Positions 1 to 7,579 of a stretch of DNA of 64,000 bases are shown here, one piece after another. The position numbers and the translations under genes are program-made. The first letter of the stretch is position 1. Each line of letters starts with the position of its first letter. The notes under the pieces are model-generated. The model saw only the letters and a list, made by a program, of their open reading frames with translations, was not told the DNA's origin and did no database searches. The DNA is taken from assembly GCA_934317005.1 (NCBI GenBank), contig CAKREB010000018.1, positions 1 to 64,000 on the forward strand, written 5' to 3'. The DNA is from an uncultured Lachnospiraceae bacterium (lineage in GTDB: Bacteria > Bacillota > Clostridia > Lachnospirales > Lachnospiraceae).

Positions 1-20
1 AGCTGCACCTCACTTCTTGC

Positions 21-911
21 TTAATACCCAATCCTGAAATAATCCAAATACGCTTTATACTTGTCCTGTGCGGTCAGACAGGTATCTGTCAGATAGCCTT
101 TTTCATTGTCCCATTCCTTCAATCCACGGTAATAGAACATCTTCAGATTATCCTCAATGATGAACGGAACGATATTGTATTTCAGGCATTCCTTGAACAT
201 AATGAGTCTGCCTACACGACCGTTGCCGTCCTGGAACGGATGAATCCGCTCGAACTTCACATGAAAGTCCAAAATGTCCTCAAAGGTCTTTTCTTCCTTA
301 GCGCTATATTCCGTCAGCAGTGCCTTCATTTTATCGGCAACTTCTTCCGGAAGGGCGGTATCCATGCCGCCGACTTCATTGGGAAGTTTCTTATAATCGC
401 CAACAGCAAACCAATCTTTTCTGGAATCGCTGGTACCGTTCTTCAAAACCAAGTGAAGCTCTTTGATAAACTTTTCCGTCAGAGCTGCTTTTGCGTGATC
501 AATAATCATATCAATGCAGCGGAAATGATTTGCTGTTTCAATCACGTCATCCACGTTCAGCACTTCTTTTTCTACACCGATAGTGTTGGTTTCAAAGATA
601 TATCTGGTTTGATCGTGGGTCAGGCAGCTTCCTTCTATATGGTTGGAATTGTATGTCAAATCAATCTGCGTTTTATGGTAGATTCCACCGGAATATTTAC
701 TTGTCTTCTGCTCTTTCAGAATATCCAACAGAGTAATCGGTCCTTCTTTTCTTTTGTTGGTACGCTCCGGCTTTTCTGCGTTTTCCGGAATGTTCCAAGT
801 CTTACCGGTAAGAAACGCACCATTCACACGCCCTTGGGCGCAGTAATTTCTGACACTGCGCTCTGACACATCCCACTTTTTCGCTATTTCAGAAACTGAA
901 AGATATCGCAT
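21..911 (-). CDS. Fic family protein with N-terminal HTH
   Basis: This 296-residue protein has a Fic/DOC core. The catalytic loop HPFQDGNGR lies at residues 224-232 and fits HxFx(D/E)GNGRxxR. Fic enzymes usually transfer AMP from ATP to a hydroxyl of a target protein. Residues 7-30 look like a MerR/excisionase-type helix-turn-helix. An S-x-x-x-E-G motif at 89-94 matches the inhibitory helix of self-inhibited (class II) Fic proteins, so the enzyme probably restrains itself and needs no separate antitoxin. A good SD (GGAGG, about 7 nt upstream) supports the start. It borders a degraded mobile element; its target is unknown. Confidence 0.9.
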   Translation of the reverse strand: MRYLSVSEIAKKWDVSERSVRNYCAQGRVNGAFLTGKTWNIPENAEKPERTNKRKEGPITLLDILKEQKTSKYSGGIYHKTQIDLTYNSNHIEGSCLTHDQTRYIFETNTIGVEKEVLNVDDVIETANHFRCIDMIIDHAKAALTEKFIKELHLVLKNGTSDSRKDWFAVGDYKKLPNEVGGMDTALPEEVADKMKALLTEYSAKEEKTFEDILDFHVKFERIHPFQDGNGRVGRLIMFKECLKYNIVPFIIEDNLKMFYYRGLKEWDNEKGYLTDTCLTAQDKYKAYLDYFRIGY

Positions 912-1060
912 CTATGATCCTCCACCATAAAATCCATCAAAAAAACTACGTTAATATATTACATAGTATACCACATTATCGGCAAAAATATCAATAGCGT
1001 TTAAGATGGATTGCTGTGTTTTTTGCCGTCACAGAAAATACACCTTCTGGATACAGAACG

Positions 1061-1089
1061 CCGGACTCCATCGAAAATGAAGTCCGGCA
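1061..1089. repeat. Hairpin downstream of tnpV
   Basis: The arms GCCGGACT and AGTCCGGC, each with an adjoining CAT/ATG, form a stable stem just past the tnpV stop. There is no clear U-tract, so this may be a weak terminator or an element-end structure. Confidence 0.4.
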
Positions 1090-1094
1090 AGGTA

Positions 1095-1463
1095 TTATCT
1101 ATATACGATTTCTTTCAACACAATTTCCTCTGCCCGATTGTGGATGCTGTTCATAGCTCTAACCCAGGCCATCTGGTCGGCTGCTTTCAGCTCCTCTGTC
1201 ACACCCTCAGCGACCTTCATCTGCTCAACAATCAGGGACAAACGCTCCTGTGCCTGCTCGTTCAGATCGGCAAGATAACTCCAAAGCTGACCCTCCAGAA
1301 CCAGGTCATTGAATCTCATTGGGTTATGCTCTTTCAAATACTCTCGGTGCATCCGCCCATATTTTCCGATCGGGCGTTCCTCATTGGTAAGCTTCAGATC
1401 CGGAATGTAGTAATCTCCTGCCAGCACATATTCCATACGATTGATACTCTTTTTGTTTTCCAT
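1095..1463 (-). CDS. tnpV: TnpV-like transposon-encoded protein
   Basis: This 122-residue protein resembles the TnpV family found in clostridial transposons and conjugative elements. It carries the typical early stretch in which a Tyr-hydrophobic-Pro-(D/N)-L motif is followed by basic GKYGRM and by HREYLKEHNP. The role of the family is not established. I chose the ATG at 1463 because a GAGG lies 8 nt upstream; the frame is open to 1541 but that part has no SD. It sits among other relics of an integrative element, which suggests a hitch-hiking cargo gene. Confidence 0.75.
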   Translation of the reverse strand: MENKKSINRMEYVLAGDYYIPDLKLTNEERPIGKYGRMHREYLKEHNPMRFNDLVLEGQLWSYLADLNEQAQERLSLIVEQMKVAEGVTEELKAADQMAWVRAMNSIHNRAEEIVLKEIVYR

Positions 1464-1779
1464 AAGCTTGACCTCGATTTCATAATTTTTGTCACATCGA
1501 GACTCACTGGTGTAGTAGTGGTGTAGTAGCACCGCATTCAAGCCTGAAAAACCTTGATATTACAGGGAATTTTAGAGATTTCTGCAAATAGTGCCGTGGC
1601 AGATGAAAAGTATTTTTATCATATATCTAAAACTTCTCTAAACGCTTTATTTTACTGTATTTTCGGCACTTACAACAATTCTGCAATATTTCTATGATAG
1701 TGTTTTTTGTTCATATTTTCAGCATAATTTGGAATAACTTTACATAACTTTTCCTTCATTTGGGCTAAATTCATACCTT
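1464..1779. other. Non-coding spacer in mobile-element relic
   Basis: No convincing gene is seen here. The stretch is very AT-rich and contains a distant inverted pair, AGTGCCG near 1587 and CGGCACT near 1661, whose meaning is unclear. It separates tnpV from the integrase relic. Confidence 0.4.
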
Positions 1780-2164
1780 TTAGCCCACGACCTTTTTCAT
1801 CTCTACTAAGGCATCCTCAAACTGTAAATGAGTATATGTATTAATGGTAACTCCTATGTCTGGAATGTCCCATTATATATTGTAATGTCTTTGGATTCAT
1901 ACCAGACTTTGCCATATTAGAGCAGAAGGTGTGTCTACATACATGAGGTGTAATACAAGGCATTTGCACTTTATAAATACTGTTGTACTTTTCACGGATA
2001 TGTTGAAAATACTTTTCCCAATGCAATGCCACCATAGGCATATCATTCTTATCTAAAAATAAAAAGCCACTATAACCATCTATCATAGGTTCAATCTTTG
2101 GACACTTTCTATTCTGTATGATTATTGGAACTAAAAAATTTATTGCCTTTTCTGTTCCGCTACC
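1780..2164 (-). pseudogene. Tyrosine recombinase (integrase) C-terminal relic, frameshifted
   Basis: The frame up to 1841 carries the recombinase boxes HVCRHTF (H-x-x-R) and LQYIMGHS, then stops. Shifting frame by one base right after GHS restores the expected ending, DIGVTINTYTHLQ, with the catalytic tyrosine, through to a stop at 1780. One extra A in the codons after GHS explains the break. Upstream coding similarity can be read back to about 2164 (QNRKCPK region), where a stop and an apparent small deletion occur. The N-terminal half is missing. This is a dead integrase of the Tn916/Tn1549 type. Confidence 0.8.
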
Positions 2165-2249
2165 TTATACTATCAATGTAATAAAGAACACTTCAATTTC
2201 TCCACGATTCTATAAAATTTTCAAAAAAATAATTTAAGGGGTGATTCAT

Positions 2250-2504
2250 ATAAATATTGAGATTCAGAAGCCGAACCGCTTCAAAGATTTTTTCTATAAG
2301 ATTTTTAACAAATTAGAAGATACGATGCTTTCCATCATTCAAAAGATACCTGAAAAATATATTCCACATTTTCTTATGGCTTAGCTTGAACACTACACCA
2401 ATAAACGAATATCAGAATTAAAGCAACAGATCATCCGCAACCGTTGGCATACAATAGAATTAGAAAAAGCTGTTGATAATATCCACAATCAGCAGCAGTG
2501 TTAA
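2250..2504 (+). pseudogene. Small mobile-element protein relic with two lesions
   Basis: A plus-strand frame encodes an 84-codon protein starting N-I-E-I-Q-K-P and ending N-Q-Q-Q-C. It has an ideal SD (AAGGGG) in front, but the start codon position is ATA (2250-2252) rather than ATG. An in-frame TAG at 2382-2384 sits where Trp would be natural (TGG to TAG). Both changes look like recent point mutations in a formerly real gene. I do not recognise its function; its neighbours suggest an integrative-element accessory gene. Confidence 0.6.
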
Positions 2505-2553
2505 AAATAGCACTTTCAGAAAGATATGTCTCTTTCCGTTGGTGCTTTGTTTA

Positions 2554-2979
2554 TTATTCCAAATCTTCCATTGTCATACAAGAGATTTCTTTTTCCTGTC
2601 TTAACTGCTTATCATTAGTGAAAAACATATCACATCTGGATTCAATCGCTGATAATATTTGTAACGCGTCCATTGCTTTAAATCCCTTATATTGTCCTCT
2701 AAGTTTAGATGCTTGCTCTGCAACATCTGAATTTATGTCTATAATTTCAACGTTCATATAATCTAAGAAGCGTTTAAAGTTATCTACAAAATCCATTTTA
2801 CCACTTGAATAAGGATATACGAGATATTCTTCTACTGTTATGGCAGAAGTAACAACCTGTATATTCTTTTCTATACACATTGTTAAAAATCTCTTTATAG
2901 CCTCTGAATATAAAGGACTGTTTTCAAGATAGTATATAATAGGTGCTGTATCAACAAACACTCTTTTAAAGTCTGTCAT
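2554..2979 (-). CDS. PIN-domain toxin (VapC-like ribonuclease)
   Basis: This 141-residue protein has the PIN nuclease layout: D10 in VFVDTAP, E50/E51 in TVEEY, D104 in AMDAL and D123 in FFTNDKQL. These acidic residues coordinate the metal ion in VapC-type RNases. It overlaps the upstream small gene (2966-3187) by 14 nt, the translational coupling typical of type II toxin-antitoxin pairs. It would act as an endoribonuclease when not bound by its partner. The specific RNA target cannot be read from sequence. Confidence 0.85.
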   Translation of the reverse strand: MTDFKRVFVDTAPIIYYLENSPLYSEAIKRFLTMCIEKNIQVVTSAITVEEYLVYPYSSGKMDFVDNFKRFLDYMNVEIIDINSDVAEQASKLRGQYKGFKAMDALQILSAIESRCDMFFTNDKQLRQEKEISCMTMEDLE

Positions 2980-3187
2980 TATCTCTCATCTCCCTTATAT
3001 ATTCATCTGCATTTCTGCCACGCTCTGTTGTAGGCATAACAAACTGATCTAAATCAATTTTCTTTGTTCGTCTGTCTGATATACTTATCAAGCCATCAAT
3101 ACCACTCAAAATCTGAACAACATAGGTCAGCTTATCTTCTGGTACTCTTTCCAATAATTCAATAGCTTCTCTTCTAGTTGCTGTCAT
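2966..3187 (-). CDS. Antitoxin partner of the PIN toxin
   Basis: This 73-residue protein starts with an E-A-I-E-L-L-E-R-V-P-E-D-K-L helix. That is the common N-terminus of small antitoxins found beside PIN or RelE toxins in clostridia. The acidic and basic C-terminal tail (RNADEYIREMRDND) is probably the toxin-wrapping segment. It is encoded first and overlaps the toxin by 14 nt. An SD of GGAGG type lies just upstream. It should neutralise the toxin and may repress the pair; no DNA-binding fold is obvious, so that part is inference. Confidence 0.75.
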   Translation of the reverse strand: MTATRREAIELLERVPEDKLTYVVQILSGIDGLISISDRRTKKIDLDQFVMPTTERGRNADEYIREMRDNDRL

Positions 3188-3240
3188 AGGTCATACCTCC
3201 TTTAAAATTTCGGATGAAATTCGTGTTTCAAATCAACCGA

Positions 3241-3477
3241 TTATTCGTTTTCATTTTCCTTATTTTGCTTGTTCTGTTCCCTTACAGTTACTATTTCTAT
3301 CCCCATATCTTTTTCAAGTAATGAGATAACTAATTGATTAACACTCATTCCTTTGGCTTTTGCATGATCTTTAATAGGTTGCAAATATTCCTCTGGAACT
3401 CTGAGTTTTATATCCTTAATTTTTTTCATATATTCTTTCAAACTGTCTTTTTGCTTATCAGTTGCGGAAGCCATCAT
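3241..3477 (-). CDS. Small ribbon-helix-helix-like protein
   Basis: This protein has about 78 residues. Residues 20-50 (D-I-K-L-R-V-P-E-E-Y, then G-M-S-V-N-Q-L-V) match the beta-strand/helix/helix of Arc/MetJ-type DNA-binding proteins. The C-terminus is Asn/Glu/Lys rich and probably disordered. An ideal GGAGGG precedes a double ATG at 3477/3474; either could be the start. It may be an element-borne regulator or an orphan antitoxin. No adjacent toxin is visible. Confidence 0.65.
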   Translation of the reverse strand: MMASATDKQKDSLKEYMKKIKDIKLRVPEEYLQPIKDHAKAKGMSVNQLVISLLEKDMGIEIVTVREQNKQNKENENE

Positions 3478-3530
3478 GCAACCCTCCGTTTCTATATACT
3501 TCTTCATAATGATGCAAGGGTCAAAAGCAG

Positions 3531-3756
3531 CTAGTAATGTATGTTTACATACAAATTACTAGCTGGTGGTTTGACCCGCCAAACACCGACAAGTAGCAGA
3601 TTTGCTTGCAAATATGCGGGATTGGAGGTGTTTGTAGGATTGCGAAAATTGCACAGCAATGAAGCAATCCGTGGCATTAGTTGGGGGCAAAATATCTTTT
3701 GACCCCAACATCTCATAATAAGTATATAACACCTCCTCCAAATTTTCAACTAATTT
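3531..3756. other. Mobile-element spacer with doubtful small ORFs
   Basis: Two overlapping minus-strand frames of 60 and 72 codons occupy this stretch, but neither has convincing protein character. The DNA contains an imperfect palindrome, with a CTAGCTGGTGGTTTGACCCG segment at one end and ...TTTTGACCCC near 3700. It may be a non-coding element, such as part of a transfer origin, in the relic. I assign no function. Confidence 0.3.
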
Positions 3757-4107
3757 CTATGGGTACATAAAATCATCTGGCAGAACTGAACCTTTAAAAA
3801 GGTTACAAGCCTCACAGGTATATTGAAGGTTACTTACATCATCTGCTCCATTCATAGCAAGTGGCACAATATGGTCTAATGTCATTTTGTCATAAGTTAT
3901 CTTTTTGCCACATAAAGCACATCTGCCTTTTGCTGTATCATATATCAATTCTCTTACTTCTTTAGGAAAATTGATTCTCCCCTTACCTCTGCTCAATTTA
4001 TATTTTGCATTTGTTTCTATATCCTGTATGTAATATCCGTTTGTTTTGCCCGGTGCTTTTATCATTCTTTCTTTTGCTTTTTCAGTATCCATAGAACTGT
4101 GTCCCAT
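3757..4107 (-). CDS. HNH endonuclease domain protein
   Basis: This 116-residue protein carries a zinc-supported HNH motif. CALCGKK at about 63-69 and CEACN at about 97-101 give two CxxC pairs, with LDHIVPL (D-H) between and a trailing N-L-x-x-x-C. HNH proteins nick or cut DNA. The ATG at 4107 has no strong SD. The frame stays open upstream, and the codons around the start read AKLKYIMGHSSMDT, which is the box II region of a tyrosine recombinase. The gene may therefore be joined to an integrase remnant; the true start may be the second Met. Confidence 0.65.
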   Translation of the reverse strand: MGHSSMDTEKAKERMIKAPGKTNGYYIQDIETNAKYKLSRGKGRINFPKEVRELIYDTAKGRCALCGKKITYDKMTLDHIVPLAMNGADDVSNLQYTCEACNLFKGSVLPDDFMYP

Positions 4108-4178
4108 AATATACTTTAGCTTTGCCGGATAGCATATTTTTATATTATGCTACAGCCCATTTAACAAAATCGTTTAGA

Positions 4179-4388
4179 TCAAAGTGCATTTGCCTCATCC
4201 ACAAACTACTCAAATAATTTTCGCTTTATCTGAACACGATTTCCAACCATTAAAACATATGGTGCATATGGATTTTCCGCTACAATTGCTCGGATACGGC
4301 TTCTTCCGATATGAAAATATGCGGCAAATTGTTTCTGTGTCATGCCTGTTTGTTTCCTTGCTTCCTTTAATAATTCCTTTAGTTCCAT
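4179..4388 (-). pseudogene. Excisionase (Xis)-like gene with nonsense codon
   Basis: The second half (from FHIGRSRIR to VGNRVQIKRKLFE) strongly resembles Tn916-type excisionases, which end GNRIQIKRKQFEK. A TAG at 4203-4205 stops the frame after 60 residues. Reading through gives F-V-D-E-A-N-A-L and a natural stop at 4179, so TAG replaces an expected AAG (Lys). The first 25 residues look like an XRE-type helix-turn-helix, not the usual Xis N-terminus, which suggests a chimera. Xis lies next to Int in this family, and integrase-like codons follow it here. Confidence 0.65.
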
Positions 4389-4937
4389 AATATCTCCTCA
4401 ATAAATAATTTTTCACTTATATATCACCACGCATTGTGTGTATTGCCAAGATATATGAAACATAATCTCCAGTTGAAATCACCGGTCACTGTGGTTAGCA
4501 GCACACTCTGGACTCGCACCATCTCTTATAGACCATAACGGGAGTATCATTATCATAGAACAGTCGCAACCACGGAATCACCACAATTCCTCTTTTGCAT
4601 GGATGTTATCGCTCCCGGCATCTCACATCAGACAGAGCAATCAGAAGAATACCTGATAAGCTATCTCCTTTGTGTCTGTCCTACCGATCCTGACGCATCT
4701 GCGGCACGGCGCAATGCGTAACTGTTCCTTACGTCCAGTGAAATCATCGTATTTAGTTGTCTGTGTCTGAAAGGATTATTTCCTGTGGACACACCTAAAT
4801 TATAAAAGTGGATTTTGAAAAATGGTAGACTATTTGTTCCGATATAAATATTGATTTTGTCACGGTTTAGCGTTAAACATCATTTTTACATTACGGATTA
4901 TATTCTTATCCTTAGTCTGCTCCTATAAACAAAATAA
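4389..4937. other. Long intergenic region, no clear gene
   Basis: About 550 nt separate the element relic from the sigma/anti-sigma operon. I find no good ORF. Several short minus-strand open stretches (near 4480-4620 and 4640-4770) have slightly higher GC than the flanks and could be decayed genes or a structured RNA. No known riboswitch or intron core was recognised. Confidence 0.35.
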
Positions 4938-4972
4938 AAAGGTAACTAAGAATTTTTTCTCAATTACCTTTC
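4938..4972 (-). terminator. Intrinsic terminator of the sigma/OatA operon
   Basis: On the minus strand AAAGGTAA...TTACCTTT forms a 15-bp stem with two mismatches around an A-rich loop, followed by TTTATTTTG. It lies 90 nt past the stop of the RsiV-like gene and ends that operon. Confidence 0.75.
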
Positions 4973-5063
4973 ATTATCGTTCCATACAACATATAACGGA
5001 TAGAAACAGGATATACCCTCCTCTAGATTTTTATCACAACTCCTCTCCCCCCTACGGGAATCA

Positions 5064-5957
5064 TCATTCATTTTTTTGAAGTTCTTTCACCACTTTTTGC
5101 GGAATAACAAAATGAAGTGTTCCCATGGAAGCCGGTGCTACATCCCCCTCTGCAAAGCAGATCACTATTTCATCTTTTCCATTGATATAAAACTGTTGGT
5201 TTTCATCAATCTTGTCAAACAATGCTGCCGGTGTATCTGTATCCAGAAAATACACATTATTTTCATCCTTTTTCATATTTTGGCGCATCTGTTTCTTGAT
5301 CTGTGCCGTAAGTACATCTACATAATCCACATTCTCTGGGAACAGATCCGATAATTCCAGCAGTTTTCCGGTACTCTTTTCTATCGTATAGAAGGCATCC
5401 GCCTGGTATCCATCTGCCTGGGAGGAGAACGCAGACAGCATAACACAATAATATTTCGAGGAGTTCGTGACCACCTTGCTATCCACGGTCAGAGATGAGT
5501 AGCCTAATGCCCCGACCTGCTTTTTAAATTCTTTGAGCAGCTTCTCGGTCTTTTGCTCCATTTGCGCATTGATCTCTTTGGCTGATTTGTGCGCTTGTTT
5601 TCCGGTTTCCTCAGAGTCATCCGTCCCTGCCCTATCTGCATAGATTTTATTCCATTTTACGTCTGCACTATGCCTTCCATCATCAAACCGGTATTCCCGG
5701 AATGTAACCAGCTTAAAGTATTCTCCTATCACCGGCAGACTCTGCATGGCATGAGCCGTTGCTTTATTAAGATTTGGAAGCAGAATACTCAATGCCAGCA
5801 TGGCTACCATGCCGGCAGCAACATACCATCTGTGAGGTTGTTTCTTCGTGGCAGCACAAGCAGCATAATCTGCCTCCTTCACATAGCAGTCCCGTATTCC
5901 TCCCATTGCCTGTAGCAGTTCCTTGCCGCTGATTGTATTTTTAATCCTTCGGCTCAT
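5064..5957 (-). CDS. rsiV: RsiV-like membrane anti-sigma factor (DUF3298)
   Basis: This 297-residue single-pass membrane protein has a cytoplasmic N-terminus of about 45 residues, a TM segment (WYVAAGMVAMLALSILL) and an extracellular DUF3298-type domain with the FxL-(S/D)DLF pattern (LLELSDLF). In Bacillus, RsiV holds the ECF factor SigV at the membrane and releases it when lysozyme binds. Signal peptidase then cuts the TM segment; here the sequence ATAHAM just after the TM offers an A-x-A site. The start is the second Met (GGAGGG upstream). It is the last gene of an operon with the sigma factor and an OatA homologue, the same partners as in Bacillus. Confidence 0.85.
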   Translation of the reverse strand: MSRRIKNTISGKELLQAMGGIRDCYVKEADYAACAATKKQPHRWYVAAGMVAMLALSILLPNLNKATAHAMQSLPVIGEYFKLVTFREYRFDDGRHSADVKWNKIYADRAGTDDSEETGKQAHKSAKEINAQMEQKTEKLLKEFKKQVGALGYSSLTVDSKVVTNSSKYYCVMLSAFSSQADGYQADAFYTIEKSTGKLLELSDLFPENVDYVDVLTAQIKKQMRQNMKKDENNVYFLDTDTPAALFDKIDENQQFYINGKDEIVICFAEGDVAPASMGTLHFVIPQKVVKELQKNE

Positions 5958-5998
5958 CTGATCCCTCCATTCCATACATAAATTCGCTACTATCCGTT

Positions 5999-6895
5999 CT
6001 ATCGGTCAGATACTGCATGATATTCCTTCATCAGCTTTGTATTTTCCATAATAAACGGCTTTGCCGTATCCTGACCCCATTCCGTGTCATACATTCCCAT
6101 CAGATAATCATTCAGCTGTTCTTTGCTTTCAAAACGGGTTACCTGATAAGGAAGCTGGAAGGACAGCTTTTCAATAAACAGATATTTATGATTCTTTGTC
6201 GGCACCAGCACGCCGGTATGACCCACAAACAGTTCATTTTCCGTTTTACTGAAACTGGAATGCAAAACGACACTGATCAGGGTTGCCTTTGTCTTGCCGG
6301 AAACAGAAATCTTTTTGTTTTTCCAATCCTTTGCCCAGATTGCTGCATGCGTTGCCACATTTTTCGTATATTTCGTCTGCACCGTAGAGAATACACTTTC
6401 AAATGCTTTTCTCTGCTTTCCTGAAAACTTCTTCGTCGGTGCATTCTTTAACGCATCCTGATCCATAAACAGCTGCGACGGATTCGCTTTTCCGGTATTG
6501 CCGACCTTAATATAGTCCTTCATCAGATCATAGGCAGTGATCCTGCAATTATAACCGATAAACAGTTTATTTTTCTTCAGCCAGAGCTTACTGATCCGGT
6601 TTTCATTATATACCGGTGGCTTTTTCCCCATCTTTTTGAAGCCTTTTTTAACCAGACTGGTATTTTTGATGGTTTTATTGTAGCTTACGACATCCTTTAG
6701 CCAGGCATCTGCTGTTTTGGCGGAGATTCCCGCTGACAAAAGAGCACTCCTTACTTCTTTTCGTGACTTTGCATCTGCAAGATTGGAATATGCCGGCTTC
6801 TGTTGTTCTGCCGCCACAGACACCTCTCCTGTCGCAAACATACTGACTAACATTGCAGTCAATAAAACATAACACAATATTTTTTTCTTTGACAT
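5999..6895 (-). CDS. Secreted DUF4300 family protein
   Basis: This 298-residue protein has a clear signal peptide (KKKILCYVLLTAMLVSMFA, then VSVAAE). The mature part matches DUF4300 by the N-terminal YSNLAD, the central GYNCRITAYDL and the C-terminal HTGVLV...FIEKLSFQLPYQ...MYD. The function of the family is unknown. I took the ATG at 6895 because GAGG precedes it and the signal peptide starts there. Its place between an ECF sigma factor and its anti-sigma, in an operon with a peptidoglycan O-acetyltransferase, suggests a cell-envelope defence role, perhaps at the same surface as the lysozyme sensor. Confidence 0.8.
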   Translation of the reverse strand: MSKKKILCYVLLTAMLVSMFATGEVSVAAEQQKPAYSNLADAKSRKEVRSALLSAGISAKTADAWLKDVVSYNKTIKNTSLVKKGFKKMGKKPPVYNENRISKLWLKKNKLFIGYNCRITAYDLMKDYIKVGNTGKANPSQLFMDQDALKNAPTKKFSGKQRKAFESVFSTVQTKYTKNVATHAAIWAKDWKNKKISVSGKTKATLISVVLHSSFSKTENELFVGHTGVLVPTKNHKYLFIEKLSFQLPYQVTRFESKEQLNDYLMGMYDTEWGQDTAKPFIMENTKLMKEYHAVSDR

Positions 6896-6947
6896 AACTA
6901 TTACCTCATTCCTTAATGTAGCCCTGATTTTTTTCACAGGCTTGTTT

Positions 6948-7553
6948 CTAAATATGATATCCTTCCTTTTGCAAATGTATCTTTAAGGACTTCCGCATAC
7001 GGTGCAATCCCACCTTGACTGCGGACTCCGTCATATGAAAATGCTCTGCGATCTGGTATATCTCATCCAGATAAAAATACCTTCGGACAAAGATCTGTCG
7101 TTTTTTTGACGGCAGTCTGTCCAGATACCGGTTGATTGCTTCCTCCAGATCCTTCCGGTCCATTTCCTCTCTCACATTATCATGTGCCAACGATACACAC
7201 TCCTTTAATTCCTCCAACGACTGATCCACACTGTCCCCACAGCGTTTTCCGGCATGCAGATGATCATATCGGTTGATTGCCAGATTTCTGGTGATTTTGC
7301 CCACATATGCCGACAAAATCTCAGGTACTGTCGGCGGAATGGACTCCCACAGCTTCAGCCAGGTATCATTCAGGCACTCCCTGACATCCTCTCCATTTCC
7401 CAAAATACGATAGGCGATGGAACTGCAATATCTTTCATACTTGTCCACAGTATTTTTAATGGCAGCCTCATCACGGCACAGAAATTGCGCAATAATCTCC
7501 CGGTCATCCCATGCCATTTTTTCCCCCTTTGAATTGTATGATGATTCTGCCAT
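6948..7553 (-). CDS. sigV: ECF-type RNA polymerase sigma factor (SigV-like)
   Basis: This 201-residue protein has sigma-70 region 2 at about 25-95 (YCSSIAYRILGN, then DTWLKLWES and an RNLAINRY motif) and region 4 at about 140-195 (LDRLPSKKRQIFVRRYFY, helix-turn-helix IAEHFHMTESAVK). The size and two-domain form are those of ECF factors. A perfect GGAGGAAAAAATG supports the start. It is flanked by an oatA homologue and an RsiV-like anti-sigma, so it probably drives its own operon from the ECF-like promoter at 9480-9506. Confidence 0.9.
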   Translation of the reverse strand: MAESSYNSKGEKMAWDDREIIAQFLCRDEAAIKNTVDKYERYCSSIAYRILGNGEDVRECLNDTWLKLWESIPPTVPEILSAYVGKITRNLAINRYDHLHAGKRCGDSVDQSLEELKECVSLAHDNVREEMDRKDLEEAINRYLDRLPSKKRQIFVRRYFYLDEIYQIAEHFHMTESAVKVGLHRMRKSLKIHLQKEGYHI

Positions 7554-7579
7554 TTTTTCCTCCTTTTGCTACTGCAGGT

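Noticed and set aside
3531..3749. Two overlapping minus-strand ORFs as genes
   Set aside because: They share the same DNA in two frames, have low-complexity or odd composition and no good ribosome binding site.
4389..4937. Group I or group II intron in the long gap
   Set aside because: No domain V-like GAGCCG hairpin, GUGYG start or P7-like core was found, and no intron-encoded protein is nearby.
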